From Rhizobium sp. Q54 (GTDB lineage Bacteria > Pseudomonadota > Alphaproteobacteria > UBA2966 > CAIVPW01), in assembly GCA_945904955.1 (NCBI GenBank), contig CAMDPO010000014.1:1-53028 (forward strand): DNA of 53,028 nucleotides, in the 5' to 3' direction. The notes under the pieces are model-generated. The model did no database searches. It was not told the DNA's origin and saw nothing but the letters and a program-made list of their open reading frames with translations. Positions 37,393 to 46,922 of this stretch are shown one piece after another (within the stretch, counting starts at the first letter, position 1; the number at the start of each line of letters is the position of its first letter). Position numbers and translations under genes: made by a program.

Positions 37393-39759
37393 ATGGTTTC
37401 CGTATCGCCCATCTCGCAGCAGATCTGGGACATGAAGTACCGGCTGCGCGGGCCGGACGGCTTTCCCATCGATCAGACCATCGACGAGACCTGGCGGCGC
37501 GTGGCGCGCGCGCTCGCCGCGCCGGAGAAGAACGCAGGCGCGGCCGAGCAGACCTTCTACGAAGCGATGGCCGATTTCCGCTTCCTGCCGGCGGGCCGCA
37601 TCATTGCCGGTGCCGGCTCCGGCCGCGACGTCACGCTCTTCAATTGCTTTGTCATGGGCACGATCGCGGACGACATGGCCGGGATCTTCCAGGCCCTCAA
37701 GGAAGCAGCCCTGACCATGCAGCAGGGCGGCGGCATCGGCTACGACTTCTCGACGTTGCGGCCGAAGGGTGCGCCGGTGAAAGGCGTCGGCGCCGACGCC
37801 AGCGGTCCGCTCTCGTTCATGAACGTGTGGGACGCCATGTGCCGCACCATCATGTCGGCCGGCTATCGCCGCGGCGCCATGATGGCGACGCTGCGCTGCG
37901 ACCACCCGGACATCGAGGCGTTCATCGACGCCAAGCGCGAGCCGGGGCAGCTGCGCATGTTCAACCTGTCGGTGCTGGTCACCGACGCGTTCATGACGGC
38001 GATCAAGAACGACGCGCCGTGGGAGCTGACCTTCAACGGCACCAACTACAACACGGTGCAGGCGCGTGACCTGTGGCAGAAGATCATGCGCGCGACCTAC
38101 GCGTACGCCGAACCGGGCGTGATCTTCATCGACCGCATCAACGGCCTCAACAATCTCGCCTACGCCGAGACGATTGCCGCCACCAATCCTTGCGGCGAAC
38201 AGCCACTTCCCCCGTATGGCGCGTGCCTCTTGGGCTCCATCAACCTCGCCAAGCTGGTCGACCGTCCGTTCGCCGATGACGCCGCCCTGGATGAGGTCGC
38301 GCTGGCGCGCATCACCAAGACCGCCGTGCGCATGCTCGACAACGCCATCGACGTGTCGCGCTACCCGCTCCCCGAGCAAGACCACGAGGCGAAGGCCAAG
38401 CGCCGCATCGGCCTCGGCATCACCGGCCTCGCCGACGCGCTCATTCTCGTCGGCGTGCGCTACGACTCCGACCGCGGCCGCGCGCTCGCCTCGCAATGGA
38501 TGGGGTCGATCTCGCGCCACGCCTATCTCGCCAGCACCGAGCTCGCTGCCGAGAAGGGCGCGTTCCCGCTGTTCGACTCCGACAAGTACTTGGCCGGCGA
38601 GCATGTCGCGTCGCTCGACGCCGATGTGCGCGCCGCCATCAAGAAGCATGGCATCCGCAACGCGCTGCTCACGTCCGTGGCGCCGACCGGCACCATTTCG
38701 CTGCTCGCCGACAACGTCTCGTCGGGTTTGGAGCCGGTGTTCAGCTTCGCCTACGAGCGCAGTGTGCTGATGCCCGACGGCGGCCGCCGCCAGGAAGAAG
38801 TCACCGACTACGCCTACCGGCTGTTCCGCACCACGCGCGGCGAGACGTCGCCGTTGCCCAAGGCGTTCATGTCGGCCGAGTCGCTGATCCCGTCGGATCA
38901 CGTCAAGATGCAGGCCGCCATCCAGAGCCACGTCGACTCGGCGGTGTCCAAGACCATCAACGTCGCCACCGACACGTCGTTCGAGGCGTTCCAGAGCGTC
39001 TACCTGCAGGCCTACGAATCGGGCTGCAAGGGCTGCACGACCTTCCGCCCCAACGAGATCACCGGCTCGGTGCTATCGGTCCCCAACAAGGACAAGAAGA
39101 AGGCGACGCAAGGTTTGGGCAAGGTCGAGCCCGAGCTGCCGCTGGAAGCGCCGAAATCCCGTCCCAAGGACGAGCTCGAGGCCGGCTCCGTCGTCTACAT
39201 GACGCGGCCGCTCGATCGTCCCAATGCCCTGCCCGGCAACACCTACAAGGTGAGCTGGCCAGAGCACGACCACGCCTTCTACATCACCATCAACGACATC
39301 GTGCAGGACGGGCGCCGGCGTCCCTTCGAGGTGTTCATCAACTCGAAGAACCTCGAGCACTACGCCTGGACCGTCGCGCTGACGCGCATGATCTCGGCGG
39401 TATTCCGCCGCGGCGGCGACGTTGCCTTCGTCGCCGACGAGTTGAAGGCGGTGTTCGATCCGCGCGGTGGCCAATGGGTTGGCGGCCACTACGTGCCGTC
39501 GCTGTTGGCCGCGATCGGCGAGGTCATCGAGCGGCACATGATCGACATCGGCTTCACCTACGCGACCAAGGAGTCGGATCTGGAAGCCGCGATAGCGCCA
39601 CTGCGCGTCGCAGGCGGTGCCGCCCCTGGCGCGGGAGGCGCCGAAAAAACCGATAGCGCGCCCAAGATGCGTTCGTGCCCCAAGTGCAGCCTGCCGTCCC
39701 TGATCCGCCAGGAAGGCTGCGATACTTGCACCAGCTGCGGCTATTCCAAATGCAGCTGA
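37393..39759 (+). CDS. nrdJ: Class II (adenosylcobalamin-dependent) ribonucleotide reductase
   Basis: 788 residues from ATG 37393; the longer frame from 37300 is less likely. It has GGGIGYDFSTLRPKG and the radical-site region NPCGEQPLPPYGACLLGSINL. The C-terminal zinc ribbon is CPKCSLPSLIRQEGCDTCTSCGYSKC. It reduces ribonucleotides using adenosylcobalamin, aerobically or anaerobically. It depends on the adenosyltransferase encoded at 20772-21350. A DUF2125 pair follows with 6 bases between genes. Confidence 0.95.
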   Translation: MVSVSPISQQIWDMKYRLRGPDGFPIDQTIDETWRRVARALAAPEKNAGAAEQTFYEAMADFRFLPAGRIIAGAGSGRDVTLFNCFVMGTIADDMAGIFQALKEAALTMQQGGGIGYDFSTLRPKGAPVKGVGADASGPLSFMNVWDAMCRTIMSAGYRRGAMMATLRCDHPDIEAFIDAKREPGQLRMFNLSVLVTDAFMTAIKNDAPWELTFNGTNYNTVQARDLWQKIMRATYAYAEPGVIFIDRINGLNNLAYAETIAATNPCGEQPLPPYGACLLGSINLAKLVDRPFADDAALDEVALARITKTAVRMLDNAIDVSRYPLPEQDHEAKAKRRIGLGITGLADALILVGVRYDSDRGRALASQWMGSISRHAYLASTELAAEKGAFPLFDSDKYLAGEHVASLDADVRAAIKKHGIRNALLTSVAPTGTISLLADNVSSGLEPVFSFAYERSVLMPDGGRRQEEVTDYAYRLFRTTRGETSPLPKAFMSAESLIPSDHVKMQAAIQSHVDSAVSKTINVATDTSFEAFQSVYLQAYESGCKGCTTFRPNEITGSVLSVPNKDKKKATQGLGKVEPELPLEAPKSRPKDELEAGSVVYMTRPLDRPNALPGNTYKVSWPEHDHAFYITINDIVQDGRRRPFEVFINSKNLEHYAWTVALTRMISAVFRRGGDVAFVADELKAVFDPRGGQWVGGHYVPSLLAAIGEVIERHMIDIGFTYATKESDLEAAIAPLRVAGGAAPGAGGAEKTDSAPKMRSCPKCSLPSLIRQEGCDTCTSCGYSKCS

Positions 39760-39765
39760 CCGGTG

Positions 39766-40830
39766 ATGCGCCCCGTTCGTCGCGTTCGCCCCCTTCGCAT
39801 CGTCACACTGGTCGCTATCGCCGTCGCGGTGATGGCTACCGGCGCGCTCGTGCCGCTGTGGTACGGGGCCGCGCGTGCCCTCGAGGCGGGCATCCGCGCG
39901 TGGGCTGAGATCCCGCGCGACGGCGTCGCCATTGAGATCGGCCGCGTCGCCGTCTCCGGCTTTCCTTTCTCGCTCGACGCGGTCGTCACCTCGTTCGCCA
40001 TCGCCAACGCCGAGCTTGGGTTGCGCTACAGCGCCGAGCACGTGCGCGTCTCCCGCAGCATCGTCGACGACGCGACGCGCTTCGAGGTCGTCGGCCCGCA
40101 GCAGGTGACCCTGGCGAGCGGCGCGTCCTTCAACCTCGATGCCGACCGCTTCGACGGCACCGTGCGCCATCGTGCCGGTGGCCCCGTCGCCGCCTTCACG
40201 CTGCACGCCGCGGGCTTGCGCGCGCGCGTCATGGGCGTGCCGCTGGCCGAACTGCAGCTCCTATCGCTGCAGGTCGCGGTTCCCGCCGCCGCCGGCGCGA
40301 TCCCGAGCGGCACCGAGGCATCGCTGCGCATCGAAGCCGTGACGCTCCCTGGCCAGAGTGGCGGCCCGTTCGGCAACATGCTGGCGAGCCTGGTTGCCGA
40401 CCTCGAGTTGGTCGGCACCATCGACTCGCTCTCGCTCGCCCGCTCCCTGCCTGCTTGGCAGCAAGCCGGCGGCCGCGTCTACGTCTCCGACGCCAGCCTC
40501 CTGTGGGGCACTCTCGACGCCGGCGACTTCGGCGGCACGGTGCGCCTCGACGCGATGTTCCGGCCGTCCGGTAGCCTGGACGTCACCTTCCGCGATCCCG
40601 CCCAGACCTTCGCGTCCCTGGCGGCCGCCGGTTGGGTCGGCGCGCCGGCGCACACAGCACTCCGCAAGGGCATCCCCTCCGATCCCACTCGCGTTCTGGT
40701 GAAGCCGTACCGGGTGTCGCTGCTGGACGGCCGCATGGTGTTGGACGACATTGACCAGGACAACACCGCGCCCGTCCTGCTGTGGCGCGTGCCGGCCCTG
40801 TTGCAGCGCCGCGCGAGCGAGGTCCGCTGA
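39766..40830 (+). CDS. DUF2125 domain protein (copy 1)
   Basis: 354 residues from ATG 39766 (a GTG just before is possible). One N-terminal membrane anchor (IVTLVAIAVAVMATGALVPLWYGA) is followed by a large beta-rich periplasmic domain starting VAIEIGRVAVSGFPFSLDAVV. GRVYVSDASLLWGTLDAGDFGGTVRLD recurs in copy 2. DUF2125 is an alphaproteobacterial envelope family of unknown function. The stop TGA overlaps the ATG of copy 2 (TGATG). Confidence 0.87.
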   Translation: MRPVRRVRPLRIVTLVAIAVAVMATGALVPLWYGAARALEAGIRAWAEIPRDGVAIEIGRVAVSGFPFSLDAVVTSFAIANAELGLRYSAEHVRVSRSIVDDATRFEVVGPQQVTLASGASFNLDADRFDGTVRHRAGGPVAAFTLHAAGLRARVMGVPLAELQLLSLQVAVPAAAGAIPSGTEASLRIEAVTLPGQSGGPFGNMLASLVADLELVGTIDSLSLARSLPAWQQAGGRVYVSDASLLWGTLDAGDFGGTVRLDAMFRPSGSLDVTFRDPAQTFASLAAAGWVGAPAHTALRKGIPSDPTRVLVKPYRVSLLDGRMVLDDIDQDNTAPVLLWRVPALLQRRASEVR

Positions 40831-41882
40831 TGCGCCGTCCCGTGGTACGCGTCGCCGTGGCGCTGGTGGTGCTCGCCGCACTCGCGGGCGCCGGCTACAC
40901 CGCCTTTTGGTACGTTGCCGCCGGCAAGATGCGCGACGCCATCGCCGCGTGGGGCGCCGGCAGCACCGACGTCCAGGTGCGCGTCGGCGACGTCGCCGTG
41001 ACTGGCTTCCCCGATCGCCTGATCGCCAACGTCGGCGGCGTCGAAGTGGTGCGCACGCAAGGCGCACTGCCGTGGACCTATCGCGCCGAGTCCCTGCGCG
41101 TCAGCCGTCCACTGCGCGGCGACACCACCGTCGTCAGCATCAGCGGCCCGCAGACCCTCACCTATACCGCCGACGGCCAGCTCCAGACCGTGCGTGCCCT
41201 CGCCGACCTTCTGGCGGTGGAGCTGCGCACCGACGAAGACGGCGCCTTCGCCGGCTTCGGCCTCAGCCTTGCCGGCCTCAAGGTCGAGCGCCCGGTGGCG
41301 CAGCCGTTCACGGTGCGGCGCCTGAGCTTCAACATGGGCGTCGGCTCCGGCCTGCCCGGCGTCATCAACGACCGCTCGCGCTTCTCGCTGCGCGCCGAGA
41401 ACGTCGTGCTGCCCGAGCATCGCCGCGGCGCGCTCGGCGACACCATCGAGCAGCTGACCTTCAATGCCATCTGGTCGCAGCCGCTGACCAGCTTCGACCT
41501 GCCGGTGTCCTTGGCGCGCTGGCGCGACGCCAACGGCTACGTCACGTTCACCGAGGTCGCCCTCAAGTGGGGTACCCTCGACATGACCAACCTCGGCTCC
41601 GGCGTGTTGAAGCTCGACCAGGAGCTGCGTCCGACCGGCGGCATGAACGCCGGCCTCATCGGCTACCAGATCACCGTCGATGCGTTCCACGCCGCGCGCC
41701 GCCTCACCGACGAAGCGCGCGCTGCCGTGCAGGCCGCCATGACCTTCCTCGGCCAGCGCGTGGCCGGCCAGGGCGGCCGTCTCGGCCTGCCGCTCGACAT
41801 CACCGACGGCAAGATTTCCGTAGGTCCCGCGACGCTGGGCGAGGTGTCGCCCGTCCTGCCGGGGCTCAAGCCGAGAGGCTGA
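40830..41882 (+). CDS. DUF2125 domain protein (copy 2)
   Basis: 350 residues from ATG 40830, overlapping copy 1's stop. The layout is the same: membrane anchor, then VRVGDVAVTGFPDRLIANV, ANGYVTFTEVALKWGTLDMTNLGSGVLKLD. The pair is adjacent, so the products may act together. The stop is followed at once by a two-tier palindrome. Confidence 0.87.
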   Translation: MRRPVVRVAVALVVLAALAGAGYTAFWYVAAGKMRDAIAAWGAGSTDVQVRVGDVAVTGFPDRLIANVGGVEVVRTQGALPWTYRAESLRVSRPLRGDTTVVSISGPQTLTYTADGQLQTVRALADLLAVELRTDEDGAFAGFGLSLAGLKVERPVAQPFTVRRLSFNMGVGSGLPGVINDRSRFSLRAENVVLPEHRRGALGDTIEQLTFNAIWSQPLTSFDLPVSLARWRDANGYVTFTEVALKWGTLDMTNLGSGVLKLDQELRPTGGMNAGLIGYQITVDAFHAARRLTDEARAAVQAAMTFLGQRVAGQGGRLGLPLDITDGKISVGPATLGEVSPVLPGLKPRG

Positions 41883-41939
41883 GCGCGCTTGCAGCCGAAG
41901 TGTGGAGCGGTTCGGCGTGGCAAGCGCGCCAAATCAAGA
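41883..41939. repeat. Intergenic palindrome, GTGTGGAGCGGTTCGGCG family (copy 2)
   Basis: The outer stem GCGCGCTTGC (41883-41892) / GCAAGCGCGC (41920-41929) is a perfect 10 bp. The inner stem GCCGAA (41894-41899) / TTCGGC (41911-41916) encloses GTGTGGAGCGG. It starts one base after the DUF2125 stop and contains the tyrA stop. Its position suggests it terminates both transcripts. Confidence 0.82.
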
Positions 41940-42914
41940 ATCTTCGGGCTTCGCTTGGGGCGGGCCCGCCTGCCCTGAGTCGATGATCTCGCGGCGAATG
42001 TGCCGCGTGCGGGTGAACAGGTCGCGCAGCGTCTCGCCGTCGCCCCAGCGGATCGCGCGCTGCAGGCGGGCGAGGTCCTCGTTGAAGCGCGACAGCATCT
42101 CCAGCACCGCCTCGCGGTTGGCCAGGAAGATGTCGCGCCACATGACCGGATCGGAGGCCGCGATGCGCGTGAAGTCGCGGAAGCCGCCGGCCGAGTACTT
42201 GATGACCTCGGACTCGGTGACCGCCTCGAGGTCGGCTGCCGTGCCGACGATGTTGAAGGCAATGAGGTGCGGCAGATGCGAGGTGACCGCCAGCACGAGA
42301 TCGTGGTGCTTGGCATCCATGATCTCGACCGTCGATCCGGCGGCGCGCCACATGGCCGCGATCGTGTCGATGGCGCCTTGGTCGGTGCCTGCCGCGGGCG
42401 TCAGGATGCACCAGCGTCCCTCGAACAGCTCGGCGAAGCCCGCCTCGGGCCCCGAGTGCTCGGTACCGGCCACCGGGTGCGCCGGCACCAGGTGCACCCC
42501 TTGGGGGAGGAACGGCGTGCAGTCGCGGATGACGCACAGCTTGGCCGAGCCGACGTCGCTGATGATGGTTCCCTTGCTCAGCACCGGCGCGATCGCCGCC
42601 ATAATGTCGGCATACGCACCGAGCGGCGTGCAGATGACGACGAGGTCGGCGCCCGCCGCGGCTGCGGCCGGGTCAGCCGTGACCGCGTCGGCGATGCCGA
42701 GCTCCATCACTTTGGCGCGGGTCGCCTCAGTGCGGGCGCAGGCGACGATGCGCTCGGCCATGCCGTCGCGGCGCAGCACCCGCGCCAGCGACGAGCCGAT
42801 GAGCCCGACACCGATCAGCGCGACCTGGGCGAAGCGCGGCCGCTGGGTCGTGCCGTCGTGCGGATGCACGCCTCGCGGCGTGACGGCGCGCTCGCCGCGC
42901 GACGCATTGCTCAT
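41934..42914 (-). CDS. tyrA: Prephenate/arogenate dehydrogenase
   Basis: 326 residues. NAD-binding motif VALIGVGLIGSSLARVLRRDG is near residue 32. HLVPAHPVAGTEHSGPEAGF and TSHLPHLIAFNIVG are the prephenate dehydrogenase core. It makes hydroxyphenylpyruvate or arogenate for tyrosine. The N-terminus overlaps the hisC stop by 4 bases, and the gene ends inside a repeat. Confidence 0.93.
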   Translation of the reverse strand: MSNASRGERAVTPRGVHPHDGTTQRPRFAQVALIGVGLIGSSLARVLRRDGMAERIVACARTEATRAKVMELGIADAVTADPAAAAAGADLVVICTPLGAYADIMAAIAPVLSKGTIISDVGSAKLCVIRDCTPFLPQGVHLVPAHPVAGTEHSGPEAGFAELFEGRWCILTPAAGTDQGAIDTIAAMWRAAGSTVEIMDAKHHDLVLAVTSHLPHLIAFNIVGTAADLEAVTESEVIKYSAGGFRDFTRIAASDPVMWRDIFLANREAVLEMLSRFNEDLARLQRAIRWGDGETLRDLFTRTRHIRREIIDSGQAGPPQAKPEDS

Positions 42915-44035
42915 TTGCCGAGGAAGTCCTTGAGCCCCGCGACCAGCGCCTTGAGCTCGTCCTCACGCCCCACCGTGATGCGCAGGCAGTCGCCGAGCCC
43001 ATACGCCGTCATCTCGCGCACCAGCACGCCGCGCTTCGTCAGATGCGCGTTGGCCGCATTGGCTTGCGCGGCGCCGCCGGGGAAGCGCGTCAGCACGAAG
43101 TTCGCCACGCTCGGCACAGGGTCCAATCCCAGCGCCACCAGCTCCTTCTCGAGCCACGGCCGCCACTTGCCATTGTGGGCACGCACGGCCGCGAAGAACT
43201 CGCGATCCTCGAGCGCCGCGACACCAGCGCGCTGCGCCGGCAGCGTCACGTTGAAGGGCGCGCGCAGGCGGTTCAGCACTTCGGCAATGGCCGGCGGGCA
43301 GTACGCCCAACCCAGTCGCACGCCGGCGAGGCCGAACGCCTTGGAGAACGTGCGCGTCATCACCGTGTTGTTGGTAGCGCGCACCATGGCGATGCCGGGC
43401 TCATAGTCATGCGCTTCCACGAACTCGGCATAGGCGGCATCGAGCACGAGCAGGACGTCCGCGGGCAGCTTGCTGCGCAAGCGCTCGACGTCGGCCTGCG
43501 GGATGTAGGTGCCGGTCGAATTGGGATTGGCGACGAACACGACACGCGTGCGCGGGTTGACCTTGGCCAGCATCGCATCCACGTCGATCCGGCAGTTCAC
43601 CTCCGCGCAGCGCACGGGCGTCGCGCCAACGGCCTGGGCGACCATCGGGTACACGACGAACCCATGCTCGCTGTACAGCACTTCATCGCCCGGGCCGGCG
43701 TAGCCCTGCACCAACAAATGCAGCAACTCGTCCGAGCCATCGCCACACACCAGGCGATCCGCTTCGACGCCGTGGAACGCCCCGATCGCCACACGCAGCG
43801 CAGTCGCGGCGCTATCTGGGTAGCGGTGCAGGTCGGCGGCGGCGTCGCGCAGCGCGGCCATGGCCTTCTGGCTCGCGCCGAGCGCGCACTCGTTGGACGA
43901 GAGCTTGATCGGCTTGGCGCCGCCGGGCGCGGCCGAGCGGCCCGCGACGTAGGGCGGAATGTTCAGGACACCGGGGCGGGGCCGCGGTGCGGAGTCGGGC
44001 TGGCGCCCCGGCTCGCCGCGCAATGCGTTTGCCAT
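42911..44035 (-). CDS. hisC: Histidinol-phosphate aminotransferase
   Basis: 374 residues. The PLP lysine lies in TRTFSKAFGLAGVRLGW near residue 230, with IKLSSNECALGAS and VFVANPNSTGTYIP upstream. In this gene order it probably also transaminates aromatic keto acids (inference from tyrA and chorismate mutase neighbours). It begins 9 bases after the chorismate mutase stop. Confidence 0.93.
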   Translation of the reverse strand: MANALRGEPGRQPDSAPRPRPGVLNIPPYVAGRSAAPGGAKPIKLSSNECALGASQKAMAALRDAAADLHRYPDSAATALRVAIGAFHGVEADRLVCGDGSDELLHLLVQGYAGPGDEVLYSEHGFVVYPMVAQAVGATPVRCAEVNCRIDVDAMLAKVNPRTRVVFVANPNSTGTYIPQADVERLRSKLPADVLLVLDAAYAEFVEAHDYEPGIAMVRATNNTVMTRTFSKAFGLAGVRLGWAYCPPAIAEVLNRLRAPFNVTLPAQRAGVAALEDREFFAAVRAHNGKWRPWLEKELVALGLDPVPSVANFVLTRFPGGAAQANAANAHLTKRGVLVREMTAYGLGDCLRITVGREDELKALVAGLKDFLGK

Positions 44036-44044
44036 GGCGAGGGT

Positions 44045-44905
44045 TTAGCCTACGAGCAGCGGTATGGGGTAGCCGCCGAGTACGACCGCCCGCTCGACCC
44101 CGGCGTCGCCGGCCAGGGCCTGGTCGATGCGATGGTCGCCGCGCCGCACGTGCCCCTCGACCTCGACGAGATCGAGCCATTCGGCGAACTTGCCGCGCGG
44201 CGGGATGCGCGACAGCACCTTGGCCTCGAGGCCGGCCGTGCGGAAGGCGCTCACCAGGCGGGCGCGGCTAATCTCTTTCTTGCTGCCCAGCGCCAGCAGG
44301 CTGCGGTCGGCGCTGGTCGCCTCATGCTCCATGGGCGCCACCACGAAGGCTTCCAGGGCGTCGCTGCCCTCGCGCTCCGCCACGAACGGCAGGCGCGCCA
44401 CGATGTGGGGGGAGTCGGGGCCATTGGCCATGAGCTGCGGCCACCACGGCGCCGGCTCGTCTTCCTCCGGCAGGGGCAGGATCCCGACCGTGGCGCCGCG
44501 CCCCATGATGGCGTCAATGACCACGGCCGCCGAGGCACACACGTTGATGGGCGTGCCGCCGCCAAAGTGGCTGCGCGCCAAGTCCCAGTAGGTGGCCGCC
44601 TTGCGCGGCGCGAACAGCGCCACCTCGGCCGGCCCCTGCATGCGGGTGAACGCCGAAATGATCTCGCGCCACAGGCCGGCCACGACGACGGCCGACAGCG
44701 GCCCCTCATGGCTCTCGCAGCGCCGGCGCAGGATCTCGGCCTCGCGGCCCGGGCGCATCGGCGGCGAGGAATCGGCCAAGTGCCTCTTCTCCTCGGCGAT
44801 GCGCATGACGACGCCGGCCCGCTGCAGCAGCAGTCGGTGCAAGCCGTCGTCAATTTCGTCGATCTCGCGCCGCAGGTCGGCGAGAGAGGAGGTGTTCTCG
44901 TTCAT
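44045..44905 (-). CDS. Chorismate mutase with C-terminal prephenate-dehydratase-like domain
   Basis: 286 residues from ATG 44905; the frame to 45085 is rejected because a promoter lies at 44937-44965. Residues 5-90 form an AroQ-type chorismate mutase (LRREIDEIDDGLHRLLLQRAGVVMRIAEEKRH). The rest resembles a reduced prephenate dehydratase fold (VALFAPRKAATYWDLARSHFG, ARLVSAFRTAGLEAKVLS), without a clear TRF catalytic motif. The first gene of the chorismate mutase-hisC-tyrA operon for Phe/Tyr. Confidence 0.82.
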   Translation of the reverse strand: MNENTSSLADLRREIDEIDDGLHRLLLQRAGVVMRIAEEKRHLADSSPPMRPGREAEILRRRCESHEGPLSAVVVAGLWREIISAFTRMQGPAEVALFAPRKAATYWDLARSHFGGGTPINVCASAAVVIDAIMGRGATVGILPLPEEDEPAPWWPQLMANGPDSPHIVARLPFVAEREGSDALEAFVVAPMEHEATSADRSLLALGSKKEISRARLVSAFRTAGLEAKVLSRIPPRGKFAEWLDLVEVEGHVRRGDHRIDQALAGDAGVERAVVLGGYPIPLLVG

Positions 44906-44936
44906 GCCAGAGGTGCCCTGCCAAGGCGCGGCAGGG

Positions 44937-44965
44937 ACTATAAGCGAAGCCCAACCCACACAAAA
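44937..44965 (-). promoter_or_regulatory. Promoter for the chorismate mutase-hisC-tyrA operon
   Basis: On the minus strand TTTTGT (44965-44960), 17-base spacer, TATAGT (44942-44937). Transcription would begin near 44930, 25 bases before the start codon. Confidence 0.55.
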
Positions 44966-44975
44966 GCGCGGGTAG

Positions 44976-45037
44976 GTGGCGCGGGCCGGTTCCCGCCCAC
45001 AAGGTGCTTGCATTAACTTTGCGCCGGAGCGTCTATG
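44976..45037 (+). promoter_or_regulatory. metX leader: hairpin and promoter-like boxes
   Basis: A bulged hairpin GTGG-C-GCGGG / CCCGC-CCAC (44976-45000) is followed by TTGCAT (45008-45013), 18 bases, TCTATG (45032-45037). If the boxes are a promoter, the hairpin is upstream of the transcript; if the transcript starts earlier, it is part of a leader. GAGC...GCTC hairpin bases also occur near 45027. I could not fit a SAM-II riboswitch consensus. Confidence 0.35.
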
Positions 45038-45069
45038 CTCGCCGCAGAAACCAGGGCCATTCAGTCGGA

Positions 45070-46245
45070 ATGTTGCAGCAGTCACGCGCGTCGGGAGGCT
45101 TGGGCGTGCCCAGCCAGGGACACACCGTGGAGCTCGGCCGCGACGTCCCGCTCAAGCTCGACTGCGGCGTCAAGCTCGGCGCCTTCACCGTGGCCTATCA
45201 GACCTATGGCCGCCTGAACGAGCAGAAGTCGAACGCCGTCCTCGTCTGCCACGCCCTTTCGGGCGATCAATACGTCGCCAGCACCCACCCCCTCACCGGC
45301 AAGCCCGGCTGGTGGCACATCCTGGTGGGACCGGGGCGGCCGCTCGACCCCGAGCGCTTCTTCATCATCTGCGCCAACGTGCTCGGCGGCTGTATGGGCA
45401 CCACCGGCCCGGCCTCGATCAACCCGGAGACCGGCAAGCCTTACGGCCTGACGTTCCCCGTGATCACCATCGCCGACATGGTGCGCGCCCAGGCGATGCT
45501 GCTCGACCACCTCGGCGTCCCGGACCTGTTCTGCGTCATCGGTGGCTCGATGGGCGGCATGCAGACCCTGCAGTGGGCGGCCATGTATCCCGAACGCGTC
45601 TACACGGCGATCCCGATCGCCTGCGCCGCCCGCCATTCGGCACAAAACATCGCGTTCCACGAGGTCGGCCGCCAGGCGATCATGGCGGACCCCGAGTGGC
45701 GCGCCGGCGAGTACTCGCTGCACAACACGACGCCCCGCGCGGGCCTCGCCGTGGCGCGCATGGCCGCGCACATCACGTATCTGTCGGAGGCAGCCCTGCG
45801 CCGCAAGTTCGGCCGCAAGCTGCAGAACCGCAGCGCCTTCACATATGGCTTCGATGCGGATTTCGAGGTCGAGAGCTACCTGCGCCACCAGGGCATCACC
45901 TTCGTCGAGCGCTTCGACGCCAACTCGTACCTCTACATCACGCGAGCGATGGACTACTTCGACATGTCCGCCGACCACGGCGCGCTCGCCAACGTGTTCG
46001 CCAATACCAAAGTGCGCTTCTGCCTCGTGTCGTTCACCAGCGACTGGCTGTTCACCACCTGGGAGATGCGCGAGATCGTCCACGCGCTCAACGCGGCGGC
46101 CGCCGACGTGAGCTTCGTCGAGATCGAGACCGACAAGGGCCACGACGCGTTCCTGCTTGACGAACCGGAGCTGCACGCGACGCTGTCCGGGTTCCTGAAT
46201 GCCGCCGCCGAACGCCGCGGCGTCGCGCCGGCCGCCTCGCCATGA
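45070..46245 (+). CDS. metX: Homoserine O-acetyltransferase
   Basis: 391 residues from ATG 45070. Alpha/beta hydrolase fold with nucleophile [17 protein letters not shown] near residue 160 and His in [13 protein letters not shown] near the C-terminus. [24 protein letters not shown] is a family signature. It activates homoserine for methionine synthesis. The stop overlaps metW. Confidence 0.94.
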   Translation: MLQQSRASGGLGVPSQGHTVELGRDVPLKLDCGVKLGAFTVAYQTYGRLNEQKSNAVLVCHALSGDQYVASTHPLTGKPGWWHILVGPGRPLDPERFFIICANVLGGCMGTTGPASINPETGKPYGLTFPVITIADMVRAQAMLLDHLGVPDLFCVIGGSMGGMQTLQWAAMYPERVYTAIPIACAARHSAQNIAFHEVGRQAIMADPEWRAGEYSLHNTTPRAGLAVARMAAHITYLSEAALRRKFGRKLQNRSAFTYGFDADFEVESYLRHQGITFVERFDANSYLYITRAMDYFDMSADHGALANVFANTKVRFCLVSFTSDWLFTTWEMREIVHALNAAAADVSFVEIETDKGHDAFLLDEPELHATLSGFLNAAAERRGVAPAASP

Positions 46246-46922
46246 ACGTCGGCGCCGGTGCACGCACAGACCTGACGCGAGCGGACGTGCGGCGTCCGTC
46301 CGACATCCGCGTCGACCTGCAGATGATCGCCGACATGATCAAGCCGGAGTCGCGCGTCCTCGACATCGGCTGCGGTGACGGCCAGCTGTTGCGCTACCTG
46401 GTGCAGACTCGCAACGTAGTCGGTCGCGGCATCGAATTGAGCCAGGCCGGCGTGAACGCCTCCGTGGCCCAGGGTCTGAGCGTGGTGCAGGGCGACGCCG
46501 ATTCGGACCTATCCGACTATCCGACCCAGGCTTTCGACTACGTCGTATTGAGCCAGACCTTGCAGGCGACGCGCAATCCGCGCCGCGTCGTCTCCGAGCT
46601 CGTGCGCATCGGCCGCAAGGCGATCATCTCGTTCCCGAACTTCGGATACTGGAAGGTGCGCTGGCGTCTTCTTACCGACGGGCGCATGCCCCGCACCGGC
46701 GCCCTCGACTACGAGTGGCACGAGACGCCCAACATCCACCTGTGCACGATCCTCGACTTCGTCGACCTGTGCGATACGCTCGGCGCGCGCGTCGAGCGCC
46801 GCATCAGCATGACATCGGGCGGCCGCACGTCGCTGGTACAGCGCTCGCTGCATGTCGCCAATCTGTTCGGCGAGCAGGCGGTCTTTCTGGTCAGCCGCCA
46901 GCAACCCCAGCCGGCGCGCTAG
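46242..46922 (+). CDS. metW: MetW methionine biosynthesis protein
   Basis: 226 residues from ATG 46242 (ATGA overlap with metX). [16 protein letters not shown] is the SAM-site motif, then [39 protein letters not shown], diagnostic of MetW. It works with MetX. Its stop codon shares CTAG (46919-46922) with the convergent methyltransferase gene. Confidence 0.94.
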   Translation: MNVGAGARTDLTRADVRRPSDIRVDLQMIADMIKPESRVLDIGCGDGQLLRYLVQTRNVVGRGIELSQAGVNASVAQGLSVVQGDADSDLSDYPTQAFDYVVLSQTLQATRNPRRVVSELVRIGRKAIISFPNFGYWKVRWRLLTDGRMPRTGALDYEWHETPNIHLCTILDFVDLCDTLGARVERRISMTSGGRTSLVQRSLHVANLFGEQAVFLVSRQQPQPAR

